This document shows positions 1 through 7,820 of a stretch of DNA of 9,843 nucleotides, piece after piece. The translations under genes were made by a program, and so were the position numbers. Numbering within the stretch: position 1 is the stretch's first letter; each line of letters starts with the position of its first letter. The notes below the pieces were generated by a model. It did not search any database and had not been told where the DNA came from. It saw only the letters and a program-made list of their open reading frames with translations. The stretch is from Gammaproteobacteria bacterium (GTDB taxonomy: Bacteria; Pseudomonadota; Gammaproteobacteria; Steroidobacterales; Steroidobacteraceae), in NCBI GenBank assembly GCA_028293775.1, contig JAQGOD010000096.1, positions 1 through 9,843 of the forward strand, in the 5' to 3' direction.

Positions 1-1
1 A

Positions 2-6
2 AGAGG
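2..6 (+). promoter_or_regulatory. Probable ribosome binding site of fadD
   Basis: AGAGG lies 8 bases before the TTG codon at 15-17. It supports the TTG as the real start, which matters because the reading frame is open to the window edge and no ATG is present in it there. Confidence 0.55.
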
Positions 7-14
7 CGACCTGC

Positions 15-1703
15 TTGGATCGAAATTGGCTAAATCATTATCCGCCCGGCGTTCCCGCGGACATAGACCCTGAGGCGTATCCGTCGCTAAAAGAGGCGAT
101 CGAAGAGGCGTTCACCAACTATCGTCAACAACCGGCCTTCACCAACATGGGCGCCACCCTCACCTACGCCCAATTGGACGAACTGAGCCGCGCGTTCGGC
201 GCGTGGCTGCAGCATAAGGCAGGCCTCCTGCCAGGCGATCGCGTGGCATTGATGATGCCCAACATATTGCAATACCCGATCGCGCTTTTCGGCGCGCTGC
301 GCGCCGGCATGGTCGTGGTCAATACCAATCCCTTGTATACGGCGCGGGAACTCGAGCATCAGCTGAAGGATTCCGGCGCGAAGGCCATCGTGATCGTCGA
401 GAATTTCGCCCATGTGCTGCAGCAAGTATTGCCGCGCACGGATCTTAAACACGTGCTGGTAACGGGAGTCGGCGATTTATTGTCGACGCCCAAAGGATTG
501 ATCGTGAATTTTGTTTTGCGTCACGTGCGCAAGCAGGTTCCGCCCTGGAGTATGCCGGGTTCAATGTCATTCAAAAATGCCTTGGGCATAGGGCTTGGCC
601 TGAAACTGGCGACGGTCCCCCTGGGGCCCGAAGACATCGCCTTTCTGCAATACACCGGCGGGACCACCGGCGTGGCCAAGGCCGCGGTTCTGACCCACCG
701 CAACATGGTGGCGAATCTGCTGCAATCCTTGGTTTGGATAAGACCTGCACTGCAGGCGGGCGGCGGCCGTATCGTCATCACGGCGCTGCCTCTGTACCAC
801 ATTTTTGCGCTCACGAGTAATTGCCTGGCTTTCATTCCGTTGGGCGCGCGCAATGTCTTGATCACCAACCCACGCGATTTTCCCGGCTTCGTTGCGGAAT
901 TGAAAAAGTACAAATTCAATTTCATCAGCGGTGTGAATACGCTGCTCAACGCGTTGCTGCACACGCCAGGTTTTGAGAGCGTGGACTTCAGCGCCTTGCG
1001 CGCCACTTTCGCCGGCGGGATGGCGCTGCAGCCGGTCGTGGCGAAGCGTTGGAAGGAAGTCACGGGCAACAACGTGGCCCAAGGCTGGGGCTTGACCGAA
1101 ACTTCGCCCATGGTGACGGCCAATCCCATCGGGTTGCCGTTCAATGGGTCGGTCGGCCTTCCCGTACCCTCGACGGATGTTTCCATTCGCGACGATGACG
1201 GACTGGAGTTGCCCGTGAACGGGGTCGGTGAAATCTGCGTATTTGGACCGCAAGTCATGCGCGGCTATTGGAACCGGCCCGACGAAACTGAAAAGGTCAT
1301 GTTCGGTGATTGGCTGCGCACCGGCGATATCGGCCGCATGGATGCGAAGGGCTTCGTCTACATCGAGGACCGCAAGAAAGACATGATCCTGGTTTCCGGA
1401 TTCAACGTGTATCCGAATGAAATCGAGAGTGTCCTTGCGGCGCATCCGGGCGTGCTCGAGGTCGCCGCGGTGGCGCAGCCCGACGACAATTCAGGCGAGG
1501 CGGTGGCGCTGTTCGTGGTGAAGAAGGATCCGGGCCTCACCGCGGAAGCCCTGATCGCGTTCAGCCGCAAGGAGCTGACCGGATACAAGATACCGAAGCA
1601 TGTGTACTTCCGCACCGAGTTGCCCAAGACCAACGTCGGCAAGATTTTGCGCCGCGCGCTGCGAGACGAACTGCGAAGCACCCCGGCCAACCGCGGCAAC
1701 TAA
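15..1703 (+). CDS. fadD: Long-chain-fatty-acid--CoA ligase (FadD)
   Basis: This enzyme activates long-chain fatty acids with ATP and CoA to acyl-CoA (via an acyl-AMP intermediate) at the cytoplasmic face of the inner membrane, feeding beta-oxidation and phospholipid synthesis. The 562 residues match the E. coli FadD length (561). Visible ANL-superfamily motifs are the ATP P-loop YTGGTTG at residues 213-219, followed by VAKAAVLTHRN; the adenylate-binding GWGLTET at 357-363; the FACS signature from DRKKDMILVSGF to YPNEIE at 452-471, typical of fatty acyl-CoA synthetases; and the C-terminal catalytic lysine in NVGKILRR, Lys543. The start is TTG: the N-terminus DRNWLNHYPPGVP aligns with the E. 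coli start (KKVWLNRYPADVP), and AGAGG lies 8 bases upstream. The frame is open further upstream, so a start outside the window is not excluded. One oddity is Ala223, where the P-loop lysine is usually followed by Gly. The gene stands alone on the + strand and converges on hemE. Identification is firm. Confidence 0.95.
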   Translation: MDRNWLNHYPPGVPADIDPEAYPSLKEAIEEAFTNYRQQPAFTNMGATLTYAQLDELSRAFGAWLQHKAGLLPGDRVALMMPNILQYPIALFGALRAGMVVVNTNPLYTARELEHQLKDSGAKAIVIVENFAHVLQQVLPRTDLKHVLVTGVGDLLSTPKGLIVNFVLRHVRKQVPPWSMPGSMSFKNALGIGLGLKLATVPLGPEDIAFLQYTGGTTGVAKAAVLTHRNMVANLLQSLVWIRPALQAGGGRIVITALPLYHIFALTSNCLAFIPLGARNVLITNPRDFPGFVAELKKYKFNFISGVNTLLNALLHTPGFESVDFSALRATFAGGMALQPVVAKRWKEVTGNNVAQGWGLTETSPMVTANPIGLPFNGSVGLPVPSTDVSIRDDDGLELPVNGVGEICVFGPQVMRGYWNRPDETEKVMFGDWLRTGDIGRMDAKGFVYIEDRKKDMILVSGFNVYPNEIESVLAAHPGVLEVAAVAQPDDNSGEAVALFVVKKDPGLTAEALIAFSRKELTGYKIPKHVYFRTELPKTNVGKILRRALRDELRSTPANRGN

Positions 1704-1704
1704 A

Positions 1705-1740
1705 CGCATCTGTGCGAATGCGCCAATTTGTCGGCTTGGC
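1705..1740. terminator. Weak hairpins in the fadD/hemE convergent gap
   Basis: The 42-base gap between the two stop codons holds two small inverted repeats: CGCAT (1705-1709) with ATGCG (1718-1722), and GCCAA (1722-1726) with TTGGC (1736-1740). They share a base, so they are alternatives. Neither is followed by a convincing T-run on either strand (only ATTTG after the first). They could help end transcription of the converging genes, but this is not a clear intrinsic terminator. Confidence 0.2.
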
Positions 1741-1745
1741 CCCGA

Positions 1746-2810
1746 TCAGCCCGGCGGTATTCTGTAGTTTTGCACCGTCTCGACCAACAGCGCCACGCGC
1801 TCCGGATCCACCTCCGGTGTGATCCCGTGTCCCAAGTTGAACACATGCCCGGCGCCGCCGCCGTAGCTGTCCAACACCCGCAGGGTCTCGCGGCGAAGGG
1901 CTTCAGGCGGCGCGAATAGAGCCGAAGGATCAAGATTGCCTTGCAACGCCACGCGCCCATCCACGGCCTTGCGGGCGTCGCTCAAGTCGGTGGTCCAATC
2001 CACTCCGACGGCATCGCAGCCGACGGCGGCGATTTTCGCCAACCAGGCGCCGCCCCCTTTGGTAAATACGATGCTGGGAACTCGCCGGCCCTCGGATTTT
2101 TTCGTGAGCGCATCGACCACGTGCGCCATATAGCGCAAGGAGAATTCTTCGTACTGCGCCGGCGTCAGAACTCCGCCCCAGGTATCGAACAGCATGACCG
2201 CTTGCGCGCCGGCGGCGATTTGCGCGTTCAAGTAAAGGATGGTTGCCTTGGCGAGCAGATCTAGCAGGCGATGCAGCTCCCGCGGCGACTCGTACATCAT
2301 GCGTTTGATGATGCCAAAGGTCTTGCTGCCGCCTCCCTCCACCATATAGGTCGCTACCGTCCAGGGGCTGCCGGCGAAGCCGATCAGCGGTACGCGGCCG
2401 CCTAGCTCGCGGCGCACTCGCGCCACCGCGTCGGTAACATACTTGAGTTCCTGTCCGGGATCAGGAACACCCAGCCTGTCGATGTCCGCCGGCGTTCGGA
2501 CTGGCCGCTCGAATTTGGGGCCCTCGCCCGCCTCGAATTCCAATCCCAAATTCATGGCGTGAGGAATCGTCAGGATGTCGGAAAACAAAATGGCCGCATC
2601 CAGCGGGAATCGCTCCACCGGCTGCAAGGTAATCTCGCAGGCAATCTCCGGATTCGTGCACATCTCCAGAAAGCCGCCGGCGCGCGTTCGTGTGGCGCGG
2701 TATTCCGGCAGATACCGGCCCGCCTGGCGCATGAGCCAAATTGGGCGGCGCGGCGTTTCCTCGCGCAGCAGCGCGCGCAGCAATAAGTCGTTCTTCAGAG
2801 GTTCACTCAT
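1746..2810 (-). CDS. hemE: Uroporphyrinogen decarboxylase (HemE)
   Basis: This cytoplasmic enzyme removes carboxyl groups from the four acetate side chains of uroporphyrinogen III to give coproporphyrinogen III in haem synthesis. It needs no cofactor. The 354 residues equal the E. coli length. Family signatures are present: [11 protein letters not shown] at 27-37, with substrate-binding arginines 28 and 32; the FSD motif with the catalytic-site Asp78; [20 protein letters not shown] at 144-163, including the conserved Tyr155; and the C-terminal NLGHGI with His328. The ATG start lies 2 bases after the dgt stop codon with only a poor Shine-Dalgarno, so translation is probably coupled to dgt. It is the last gene of the left-running block and converges on fadD. 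Nothing abnormal was seen. Confidence 0.97.
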   Translation of the reverse strand: MSEPLKNDLLLRALLREETPRRPIWLMRQAGRYLPEYRATRTRAGGFLEMCTNPEIACEITLQPVERFPLDAAILFSDILTIPHAMNLGLEFEAGEGPKFERPVRTPADIDRLGVPDPGQELKYVTDAVARVRRELGGRVPLIGFAGSPWTVATYMVEGGGSKTFGIIKRMMYESPRELHRLLDLLAKATILYLNAQIAAGAQAVMLFDTWGGVLTPAQYEEFSLRYMAHVVDALTKKSEGRRVPSIVFTKGGGAWLAKIAAVGCDAVGVDWTTDLSDARKAVDGRVALQGNLDPSALFAPPEALRRETLRVLDSYGGGAGHVFNLGHGITPEVDPERVALLVETVQNYRIPPG

Positions 2811-2812
2811 CG

Positions 2813-3961
2813 TTAGGTGCGCTCGCTGGGATCGAATAGTCGGCGGTGTTCCAGAATGGCATATCGATCGGTCATGTCGGCGATGTAGTCGGCGACTGCG
2901 CGGGCGCGGCCGGCCGGACCCTGAACCGTTTCCAACCGCGTCCGGGCCTCGTACTCATCGGGCATTAGCGTAGGATCATCAAAGAATGCATCGAACAGAT
3001 CGCGCACCACGCGGCGCGCCTTGGACGTCATGCGCCTCACTTTATAGTGCTTGTACAATTGCTCGCGCAGGAAGGTTTTGAGCGCGTAATTCAATTCGCG
3101 CGTGGCATCGCTGAAACCAATCAAGGGCGCCGGCTGTGACCGCACTTCGGCGATGGAGCGGACGCCCGACTCGACAAGCCGTGCCGCGGAGGAATTGATC
3201 AAGTCGCTGACCAGGTGATTGATCATCCGGCGCAAAATCTCGTAGACAAATCGGCGGCCCGCGAGCGCCGGGTACTTCGCTTGCACTTCATCGTGATGGC
3301 CGCGAAACAGAGGCACTTCGAGCAATTCCTCGAAGCCGATGAGGCCGGCGCGAATGCCGTCATCGACGTCGTGATTGTTATAGGCGATTTCATCGGCGAA
3401 ATTGGCGAGTTGCGCTTCCAAACCGGGTTGTTGGCGATTCACGAAGCGTTCGCCCACATCGCCAAGCAAAACCGCGTTGTTATACGAGCAGTGCTTCAAA
3501 ATTCCTTCGCGGCATTCAAAGGTCAAATTCAAGCCGTCGAATTCTGCGTAGTGTTCCTCGAGCTCGTCGACCACGCGAAGCGATTGTAAATTGTGTTCGA
3601 AGCCCCCGAAATCCCTCATGCAATCGTTCAATGCGTCTTGACCGGCGTGCCCGAACGGCGTGTGCCCAAGATCATGGGCGAGGCAGATCGCTTCGGACAA
3701 TTCTTCGTTCAGCCTCAAGGCGCGGGCCGCGGTACGCGCTATTTGCGCCACTTCCAGGGAGTGGGTGAGCCGGGTCCTGTAAAGATCGCCTTCGTGGTTG
3801 ACGAAAACCTGCGTCTTGTAGACCAACCGCCTAAACGCGGTGGAGTGCACGATACGGTCGCGATCGCGCTGATATTCGGATCGGTATTCCGGCGGCGGCT
3901 CAGGATGACGGCGTCCACGGGAATGCTCGGGGTGCGCGGCATACGCGGCAAGCACACTCAT
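2813..3961 (-). CDS. dgt: dGTP triphosphohydrolase-like HD-domain protein
   Basis: Members of this family hydrolyse dNTPs to the deoxynucleoside plus tripolyphosphate and so help set dNTP pools in the cytoplasm. The 382 residues place it in the shorter 'dGTPase-like' group rather than with the roughly 500-residue E. coli Dgt, so strict dGTP specificity should not be assumed. The HD metal site is complete: His67 in [15 protein letters not shown], His96-Asp97 in [12 protein letters not shown], and Asp190 in [15 protein letters not shown]. His100 and His123 (GGFEHNLQ) correspond to catalytic histidines of the family. The N-terminal [10 protein letters not shown] and [15 protein letters not shown] blocks are typical of it. 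The ATG overlaps the aroB stop in ATGA, which implies translational coupling. A role in DNA-precursor balance is inferred from the family; its link to shikimate and haem genes looks positional only. Confidence 0.9.
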   Translation of the reverse strand: MSVLAAYAAHPEHSRGRRHPEPPPEYRSEYQRDRDRIVHSTAFRRLVYKTQVFVNHEGDLYRTRLTHSLEVAQIARTAARALRLNEELSEAICLAHDLGHTPFGHAGQDALNDCMRDFGGFEHNLQSLRVVDELEEHYAEFDGLNLTFECREGILKHCSYNNAVLLGDVGERFVNRQQPGLEAQLANFADEIAYNNHDVDDGIRAGLIGFEELLEVPLFRGHHDEVQAKYPALAGRRFVYEILRRMINHLVSDLINSSAARLVESGVRSIAEVRSQPAPLIGFSDATRELNYALKTFLREQLYKHYKVRRMTSKARRVVRDLFDAFFDDPTLMPDEYEARTRLETVQGPAGRARAVADYIADMTDRYAILEHRRLFDPSERT

Positions 3962-5034
3962 CCGAAGTGCTCTGCCAGGGTGGATTCGAGCGCCGCCCGA
4001 GGATAGCGATCGGTCACGATGGCGCGGCCGAGCTTTTCGAGCAGCACCAGCCGTATCGAGCCTGCCATCACTTTTTTGTCCATTTGCATCAATGTTTTCG
4101 CTGTTGCGGCGCCGATGCGCGGCACCTCAGTCGGCAGACCCGCGCGCACGAGAATGTCGCGCAGGCGTTCTTTGACCGGTGAGTCGATCAAGCCCATGCG
4201 ATGGGAAAGATCCGCGGCGATGAGCATGCCCAACCCGACTGCCTCGCCATGCAGGTATTTCTCGAAACCGGTCGCCGCCTCGATGGCGTGCCCGAAGGTA
4301 TGGCCGAAATTCAAAATCGCCCGCAGGTCATTTTCCCGCTCATCCCGCGCCACCACCGTCGCCTTGATTTCGCAGGATCTGCTGATGGCGTAGGCGAGGG
4401 CTTCGGCATCTCTGGCCACCAACTTCACCATCTCGCGTTCCAGCCAGTTGAACAGCATGGGGTCCCAGACGCAGCCATGCTTGATGACTTCGGCCAGACC
4501 GGATTTCAATTCCCGGTCCGGCAACGTGGCGAGCGCATCCGTGTCGGCGATGACGGCGCGCGGTTGATAGAAGGCCCCGATGAGGTTTTTACCTCCCTGG
4601 TGATTCACGCCGGTCTTGCCGCCGACCGAGGAGTCGACCTGAGCGAGCAGCGTCGTGGGCACTTGCACATACCCGATGCCGCGCTGGTACGAGGCGGCGG
4701 CGAAACCGGCGATATCGCCGACGACCCCGCCTCCCAAGGCGAGCACGGTCGCGTCGCGATTCATCTTGTTGGCGACCAGCGCGTCGAACACCCAACCGGC
4801 TGTTTGCAACGTCTTGTGCTGCTCGCCGTCGGGCAATATGCACTCGGCAATGCGCCTTTGCGCGAAGCTTCCCTTGAATTTCGCGAGATACAGCTTGGCG
4901 ACCGTGGTATTGGTCACGACCAACAAGTCGCGGCCGGGAATCTGGGCTTCCAACAAAGTCCGATCGGTCAGCAGTCCCGCACCGATGGTTATGGGGTAAC
5001 TCGCTGCTCCTAGATCGACTTGAATGGTGTGCAC
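3958..5034 (-). CDS. aroB: 3-dehydroquinate synthase (AroB)
   Basis: AroB cyclises 3-deoxy-D-arabino-heptulosonate 7-phosphate to 3-dehydroquinate, step 2 of the shikimate pathway, using NAD+ and a divalent metal. The 358 residues compare with 362 in E. coli. The NAD-binding [14 protein letters not shown] (100-113), [20 protein letters not shown] (125-144) and the metal ligands Glu182 (LAEVIKHG), His245 ([11 protein letters not shown]) and His262 (YLHGEAVG) are all present, at a constant offset of 2 from the E. coli ligands. The start is [21 protein letters not shown] aligns directly with the known N-terminus and there is no nearby ATG. The start has no Shine-Dalgarno (the preceding bases are CAACCC), and a perfect TATAAT lies 6 bases upstream; see the separate entry. 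It follows aroK after 17 bases and overlaps dgt by 4 bases. Confidence 0.97.
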   Translation of the reverse strand: MHTIQVDLGAASYPITIGAGLLTDRTLLEAQIPGRDLLVVTNTTVAKLYLAKFKGSFAQRRIAECILPDGEQHKTLQTAGWVFDALVANKMNRDATVLALGGGVVGDIAGFAAASYQRGIGYVQVPTTLLAQVDSSVGGKTGVNHQGGKNLIGAFYQPRAVIADTDALATLPDRELKSGLAEVIKHGCVWDPMLFNWLEREMVKLVARDAEALAYAISRSCEIKATVVARDERENDLRAILNFGHTFGHAIEAATGFEKYLHGEAVGLGMLIAADLSHRMGLIDSPVKERLRDILVRAGLPTEVPRIGAATAKTLMQMDKKVMAGSIRLVLLEKLGRAIVTDRYPRAALESTLAEHFG

Positions 5035-5040
5035 GGGTTG

Positions 5041-5046
5041 ATTATA
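5041..5046 (-). promoter_or_regulatory. -10-like hexamer directly upstream of aroB
   Basis: Read on the - strand, the 17-base aroK-aroB gap contains an exact TATAAT, with 6 bases between it and the GTG start. Transcription beginning about 7 bases downstream would start at the GTG itself, giving a leaderless aroB message. No TTGACA-like -35 is present at 16-18 bases (the bases there are GC-rich, inside aroK) and there is no TG extension. It may therefore be a chance match or a weak internal promoter. Confidence 0.3.
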
Positions 5047-5051
5047 CGAAG

Positions 5052-5579
5052 TTACGGGTGCTGCGCCCGCCGCAGTTCTTGATGAATTTCCTCCGCCACC
5101 AGCTGTACCCGGCGGCCATCCGTGGTCACCGTGAGGTCAGCGATCTCGGCATACAAGACCGCTCGGCCCGTCATCAGTTCGTTGAGCTTCTGCGCCGGAT
5201 CGGTGTCTGTCAGCAAGGGCCGGTGCCGTCCATGCCGCGTGCGTTCGAGTTGCTGATCGACCGACGTCGCCAGGTAGACCACCACGCCGCGTTCCGCGAG
5301 CGCTTTGCGGTTGGCCGGGTCGATGACGGCGCCGCCGCCGGTTGCCAGCACAATGGAGTCCAGGCGCGTCAAACGGTCGATCGACTCCCTCTCCCGGAGT
5401 CGAAAGCCCACCTCGCCTTCTTTCTCGAAAATAAAGGGGATGTCCACGCCGGTCTTCGCCTCGATGTCCGCATCACTGTCGTGAAAGGTATAGCGAAACA
5501 GGCGTGCGAGCTGCCGTCCAACCGCCGTCTTGCCCGACCCCATGGGCCCGATCAGAAAAATATTGCGCTTGGTGAGCAT
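5052..5579 (-). CDS. aroK: Shikimate kinase (AroK)
   Basis: This enzyme phosphorylates shikimate to shikimate 3-phosphate with ATP, step 5 of the pathway to chorismate and the aromatic amino acids. The 175 residues are typical of the family. It shows the P-loop GPMGSGKT at residues 11-18, the shikimate/Mg-binding Asp34 and Asp36 in FHDSDADIE, the substrate arginine Arg60 in VGFRLRERE, the Walker-B-region GGG at 81-83 (LATGGGAVI), and the LID segment TRHGRHRPLL. The ATG start gives MLTKRNIFLIGPMG, matching the E. coli AroK beginning. No Shine-Dalgarno is visible before it. It is the first gene after the terminator that closes the pil block and heads aroK-aroB-dgt-hemE. The adjacency of pil genes to aroKB is widely conserved in gammaproteobacteria. 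Confidence 0.96.
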   Translation of the reverse strand: MLTKRNIFLIGPMGSGKTAVGRQLARLFRYTFHDSDADIEAKTGVDIPFIFEKEGEVGFRLRERESIDRLTRLDSIVLATGGGAVIDPANRKALAERGVVVYLATSVDQQLERTRHGRHRPLLTDTDPAQKLNELMTGRAVLYAEIADLTVTTDGRRVQLVAEEIHQELRRAQHP

Positions 5580-5590
5580 GATCGTCGCAG

Positions 5591-5596
5591 ATCATA
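5591..5596 (-). promoter_or_regulatory. -10-like hexamer upstream of aroK
   Basis: On the - strand TATGAT (one mismatch from TATAAT) lies 11 bases before the aroK ATG and just after the pilQ terminator. An aro promoter is expected here, since the terminator would otherwise starve the downstream genes. The region where a -35 would sit overlaps the terminator stem and has no TTGACA-like match, so the call is tentative. A start about 7 bases downstream would leave a leader of only about 4-5 bases. Confidence 0.35.
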
Positions 5597-5607
5597 GCGG
5601 ACCCCAT

Positions 5608-5634
5608 TGAAAAGGGGCGCCTCGCGGCGCCCCT
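5608..5634 (-). terminator. Rho-independent terminator after pilQ
   Basis: A perfect 9-base-pair stem, AGGGGCGCC (5613-5621 on the + strand) paired with GGCGCCCCT (5626-5634), has a 4-base loop. On the - strand the loop is GCGA, a stabilising GNRA tetraloop, and the stem runs straight into TTTTCAAT. On the + strand the stem is followed by GGCTTA, so the terminator works only for leftward transcription. It lies 57 bases past the pilQ stop codon and separates the pil block from aroK. Confidence 0.85.
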
Positions 5635-5650
5635 GGCTTAAGATGCGTAA

Positions 5651-5673
5651 ACGGCCCTTGGGTCGCGGGCCAT
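5651..5673 (-). other. Second, weaker hairpin between pilQ and the terminator
   Basis: GGCCC (5653-5657) pairs with GGGCC (5667-5671) around a 9-base loop. On the - strand RNA the stem extends by one G-U and one A-U pair and is followed by a short GTTTA. It could be an auxiliary terminator or a 3'-end stabilising stem for the pil transcript. The T-run is too short to call it a terminator on its own. Confidence 0.3.
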
Positions 5674-5691
5674 TAGACGTTGTCGGAGCCC

Positions 5692-7800
5692 TTAATAAAG
5701 GTTCGATCCCTCGCGCAAGATTTTCGGCGTGATGAAAATCAACAGTTCGGTCTTGTTGTTGATGTCCTGTGTGCTGCGGAAGAAGAATCCGAGCACGGGG
5801 ATATCCGCCAGGAAGGGAACCTTGTTGGCGGCTCTGGACTTTTTGGTGTCGAGAATGCCGCCCAGCACCACGGTCTGGCCGTCGTTGACCAGCACTTGGG
5901 TAATGATCTGGCGCGTATCGATCGAGGGTACGCTGCCGCCGGTAGCGCTCGTTACCTGCTGACCGACGGAGTCATCGGACACGTCGAGATCGAGGATCAC
6001 GCGATTGTCAGGCGTGATCAGCGGAGTGACCTTGAGCTTGAGCACGGCGTCCTTGAACTGAGTGGTGGTGGCGCCGCTCGAGGCCGATTCCTGGTAGGGA
6101 ATTTCCACACCCTGCATGATGGTGGCTTGCTTCTGGTTGGCCGTAATCACGCGAGGCGATGAGATGGTCTCGCTCTTGCCTTCGTTTTGCGCCGCCGAGA
6201 GCTCCAGGTCTATGAGATAACTGCCATTCAATAGCGAAATGCCGATGCTGCCATTGGTATTCGCGGCAGGCGTGTTGACCTGGTAGCGGTTGTTGAGCGT
6301 GGTCGCCGGCAAGCTTCCGAGTCCGCTGTTGACGATCTGGTTCGCGCCGACGCCGTTGCCGGTGACGGCCAAGAGACCGCCAGGACCATTTTGTTGCGCG
6401 GTGCTGACGCCGAACTTGGCGCCGAGATCGCGCTCAAAGGTATCGGTGACGATGACGATGCGCGCTTCGATCAATACCTGCTTGACCGGCACGTCCAGGG
6501 TCTGCACGAGCCGGCGGATATCGGCCAGCTTATCGCTGGTGTCCTGCACCAGCAGTGTGTTGGTGCGTTCGTCGACCGACAGGCTGCCGCGGGGCGAGAG
6601 CATGGATTCCTTGGCATTGGTGGACTTGATCAACTTCGCCAGGTCCCCCACCTTGGCGTAATTGACCTGCATGAATTCGGTGTGCGTGGGCGAGAGTTCC
6701 TGCACCTCTTTGTGAGCGGCGAGTTCGGCCTTCTCACGCGTCGCCAGCTCTTCGGTCGGTCCGATGATGATGACGTTGTCCTGACGGCGCTTGTCCAAGC
6801 CCTTGGTGCGCAGCACGATGTCGAGCGCTTGATCCCAAGGCACGTTCTGCAACCGCAATGTCAGATTGCCGGAGACCGAATCGCTGACCACGATGTTCTG
6901 GCCGCTGGTGTCCGCGAGCAGCTGCAATACCGAACGCACGTCGATATCCTGGAAGTTCAAGGTCAAGCGCTCACCGGTGTATTCCTTCTTCTCTTCCGCA
7001 CCCGCCGTGCGCTTCGAGGAAGCCTTGATTTCAACGGTGTATTGGCTGTCGGACTGATACGCCAGCTGTTCGAAATCCCCCTGCGAGCTGATCACGAGGC
7101 GCGAGCTGCCGTCGACGCGGACCGCATCGACGGTTTGCACCGGCGTCGCGAAATCCATCACGTCGTAACGGCGCATCAAATTCTTCGGCATGACGGTGCC
7201 GGCAAAGTCGACGACGATCTGCTGGCCTTCCTGGCGCACGTTCACCGGCGTGCGCGGATCGGTGAGCTGTACGATCACGCGGCCCGTGCCATCGGAACCA
7301 CGGCGAAAATCGATGGTGCGGATCGCGCGTTCCGTGGGCGCGCCGGATGAGTTCGCTGCGGCGCGCGGCGCGACGGGCTTGCCGACGTCGGCGCCGGGCT
7401 GCTGGCCCAACGTGACCACAATCATGTTGCCATCCACTTTCGTGGTGTACGGCATCAAATTATCGACGTTCACGACCAAGCGCGCGCGGCCGTTGGCCTC
7501 GGCAGCAAGGACCGTGTCGACGCCGCCGGAGTGCACGTCGAAACGACGCGACGCGAGAGCGAGCGTTGTGTTGGGCAAGTCGAACGCGATGCGCGCCGGC
7601 TTGTCGATGGTGAAGGGCAGCGGCTCGGGAGCCGGGCCGCTCATGTGCAGTTTGAGCTGCACCTGTTGACCCGACAAGGTTTGAACGTCGACCGACGTGA
7701 GCTGAACCGGATCAGCGGCCTGCGCCGTGAAACTGGCCGCAGCCAATGCGACGAATGCCATCGCGCCCATCATCGCCGTTCGAAATTGAATTCTAATCAT
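5692..7800 (-). CDS. pilQ: Type IV pilus secretin PilQ
   Basis: PilQ forms the multimeric outer-membrane pore through which the type IV pilus passes. The 702-residue product starts with a clear Sec signal peptide (basic MIRIQFR, a hydrophobic stretch, cleavage expected after AQA near residue 28). Two AMIN-type domains, which bind peptidoglycan, occupy roughly 31-125 and 155-250. An STN domain (LNFQDIDVRSVLQLLADTSG) covers about 278-347, a secretin_N (N1) domain about 373-450, and the secretin barrel domain about 513-700, with the signature VPFLADIPVLGFFFRS near 660-675 and the terminal NKTELLIFITPKIL. A Gly/Asn/Ser-rich stretch lies at about 465-513. I chose the ATG at 7800 because AGGGAGA precedes it by 7 bases and the signal peptide begins there; a TTG eight codons earlier would overlap the pilP stop. 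It ends the pil block, followed by a terminator. Confidence 0.96.
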   Translation of the reverse strand: MIRIQFRTAMMGAMAFVALAAASFTAQAADPVQLTSVDVQTLSGQQVQLKLHMSGPAPEPLPFTIDKPARIAFDLPNTTLALASRRFDVHSGGVDTVLAAEANGRARLVVNVDNLMPYTTKVDGNMIVVTLGQQPGADVGKPVAPRAAANSSGAPTERAIRTIDFRRGSDGTGRVIVQLTDPRTPVNVRQEGQQIVVDFAGTVMPKNLMRRYDVMDFATPVQTVDAVRVDGSSRLVISSQGDFEQLAYQSDSQYTVEIKASSKRTAGAEEKKEYTGERLTLNFQDIDVRSVLQLLADTSGQNIVVSDSVSGNLTLRLQNVPWDQALDIVLRTKGLDKRRQDNVIIIGPTEELATREKAELAAHKEVQELSPTHTEFMQVNYAKVGDLAKLIKSTNAKESMLSPRGSLSVDERTNTLLVQDTSDKLADIRRLVQTLDVPVKQVLIEARIVIVTDTFERDLGAKFGVSTAQQNGPGGLLAVTGNGVGANQIVNSGLGSLPATTLNNRYQVNTPAANTNGSIGISLLNGSYLIDLELSAAQNEGKSETISSPRVITANQKQATIMQGVEIPYQESASSGATTTQFKDAVLKLKVTPLITPDNRVILDLDVSDDSVGQQVTSATGGSVPSIDTRQIITQVLVNDGQTVVLGGILDTKKSRAANKVPFLADIPVLGFFFRSTQDINNKTELLIFITPKILREGSNLY

Positions 7801-7807
7801 GCTTTCA

Positions 7808-7814
7808 TCTCCCT
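7808..7814 (-). promoter_or_regulatory. Ribosome binding site deciding the pilQ start
   Basis: On the - strand AGGGAGA lies 7 bases before the ATG at 7800. It is the strongest argument for that start over the in-frame TTG at 7824, which would add eight charged and polar residues before the signal peptide. Confidence 0.7.
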
Positions 7815-7820
7815 GTGGCC

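Noticed and set aside
567..1445. A 292-codon open frame on the - strand inside fadD, plus an overlapping 245-codon frame
   Set aside because: FadD motifs run continuously through the region on the + strand. The antisense products are low-complexity shadows.
2575..2973. A 132-codon + strand frame spanning the hemE-dgt junction
   Set aside because: It crosses two well-supported genes on the other strand, is very Arg/Ser-rich and resembles no known protein.
4201..5013. A 270-codon open frame on the + strand opposite aroB
   Set aside because: AroB is certain in this stretch, with all metal ligands present. The antisense product has no recognisable motif and no ribosome binding site was evident.
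5580..5691. Possible small RNA or small gene in the pilQ-aroK gap
   Set aside because: The gap is the largest in the window but only 112 bases. Its structure is explained by terminator hairpins and a possible aroK promoter, and no open frame with a ribosome binding site fits.
6260..6415. Gly/Asn/Ser-rich segment of PilQ that might be an insertion or repeat
   Set aside because: No internal repeat unit is visible and the overall PilQ length is normal for the family, so it is best read as a variable linker near the start of the secretin domain.
6391..7350. A 319-codon open frame on the + strand opposite pilQ
   Set aside because: It lies wholly inside a secure pilQ gene. Its product is rich in His, Arg, Gln and Leu with no recognisable fold, which is what the antisense of GC-rich coding DNA gives.
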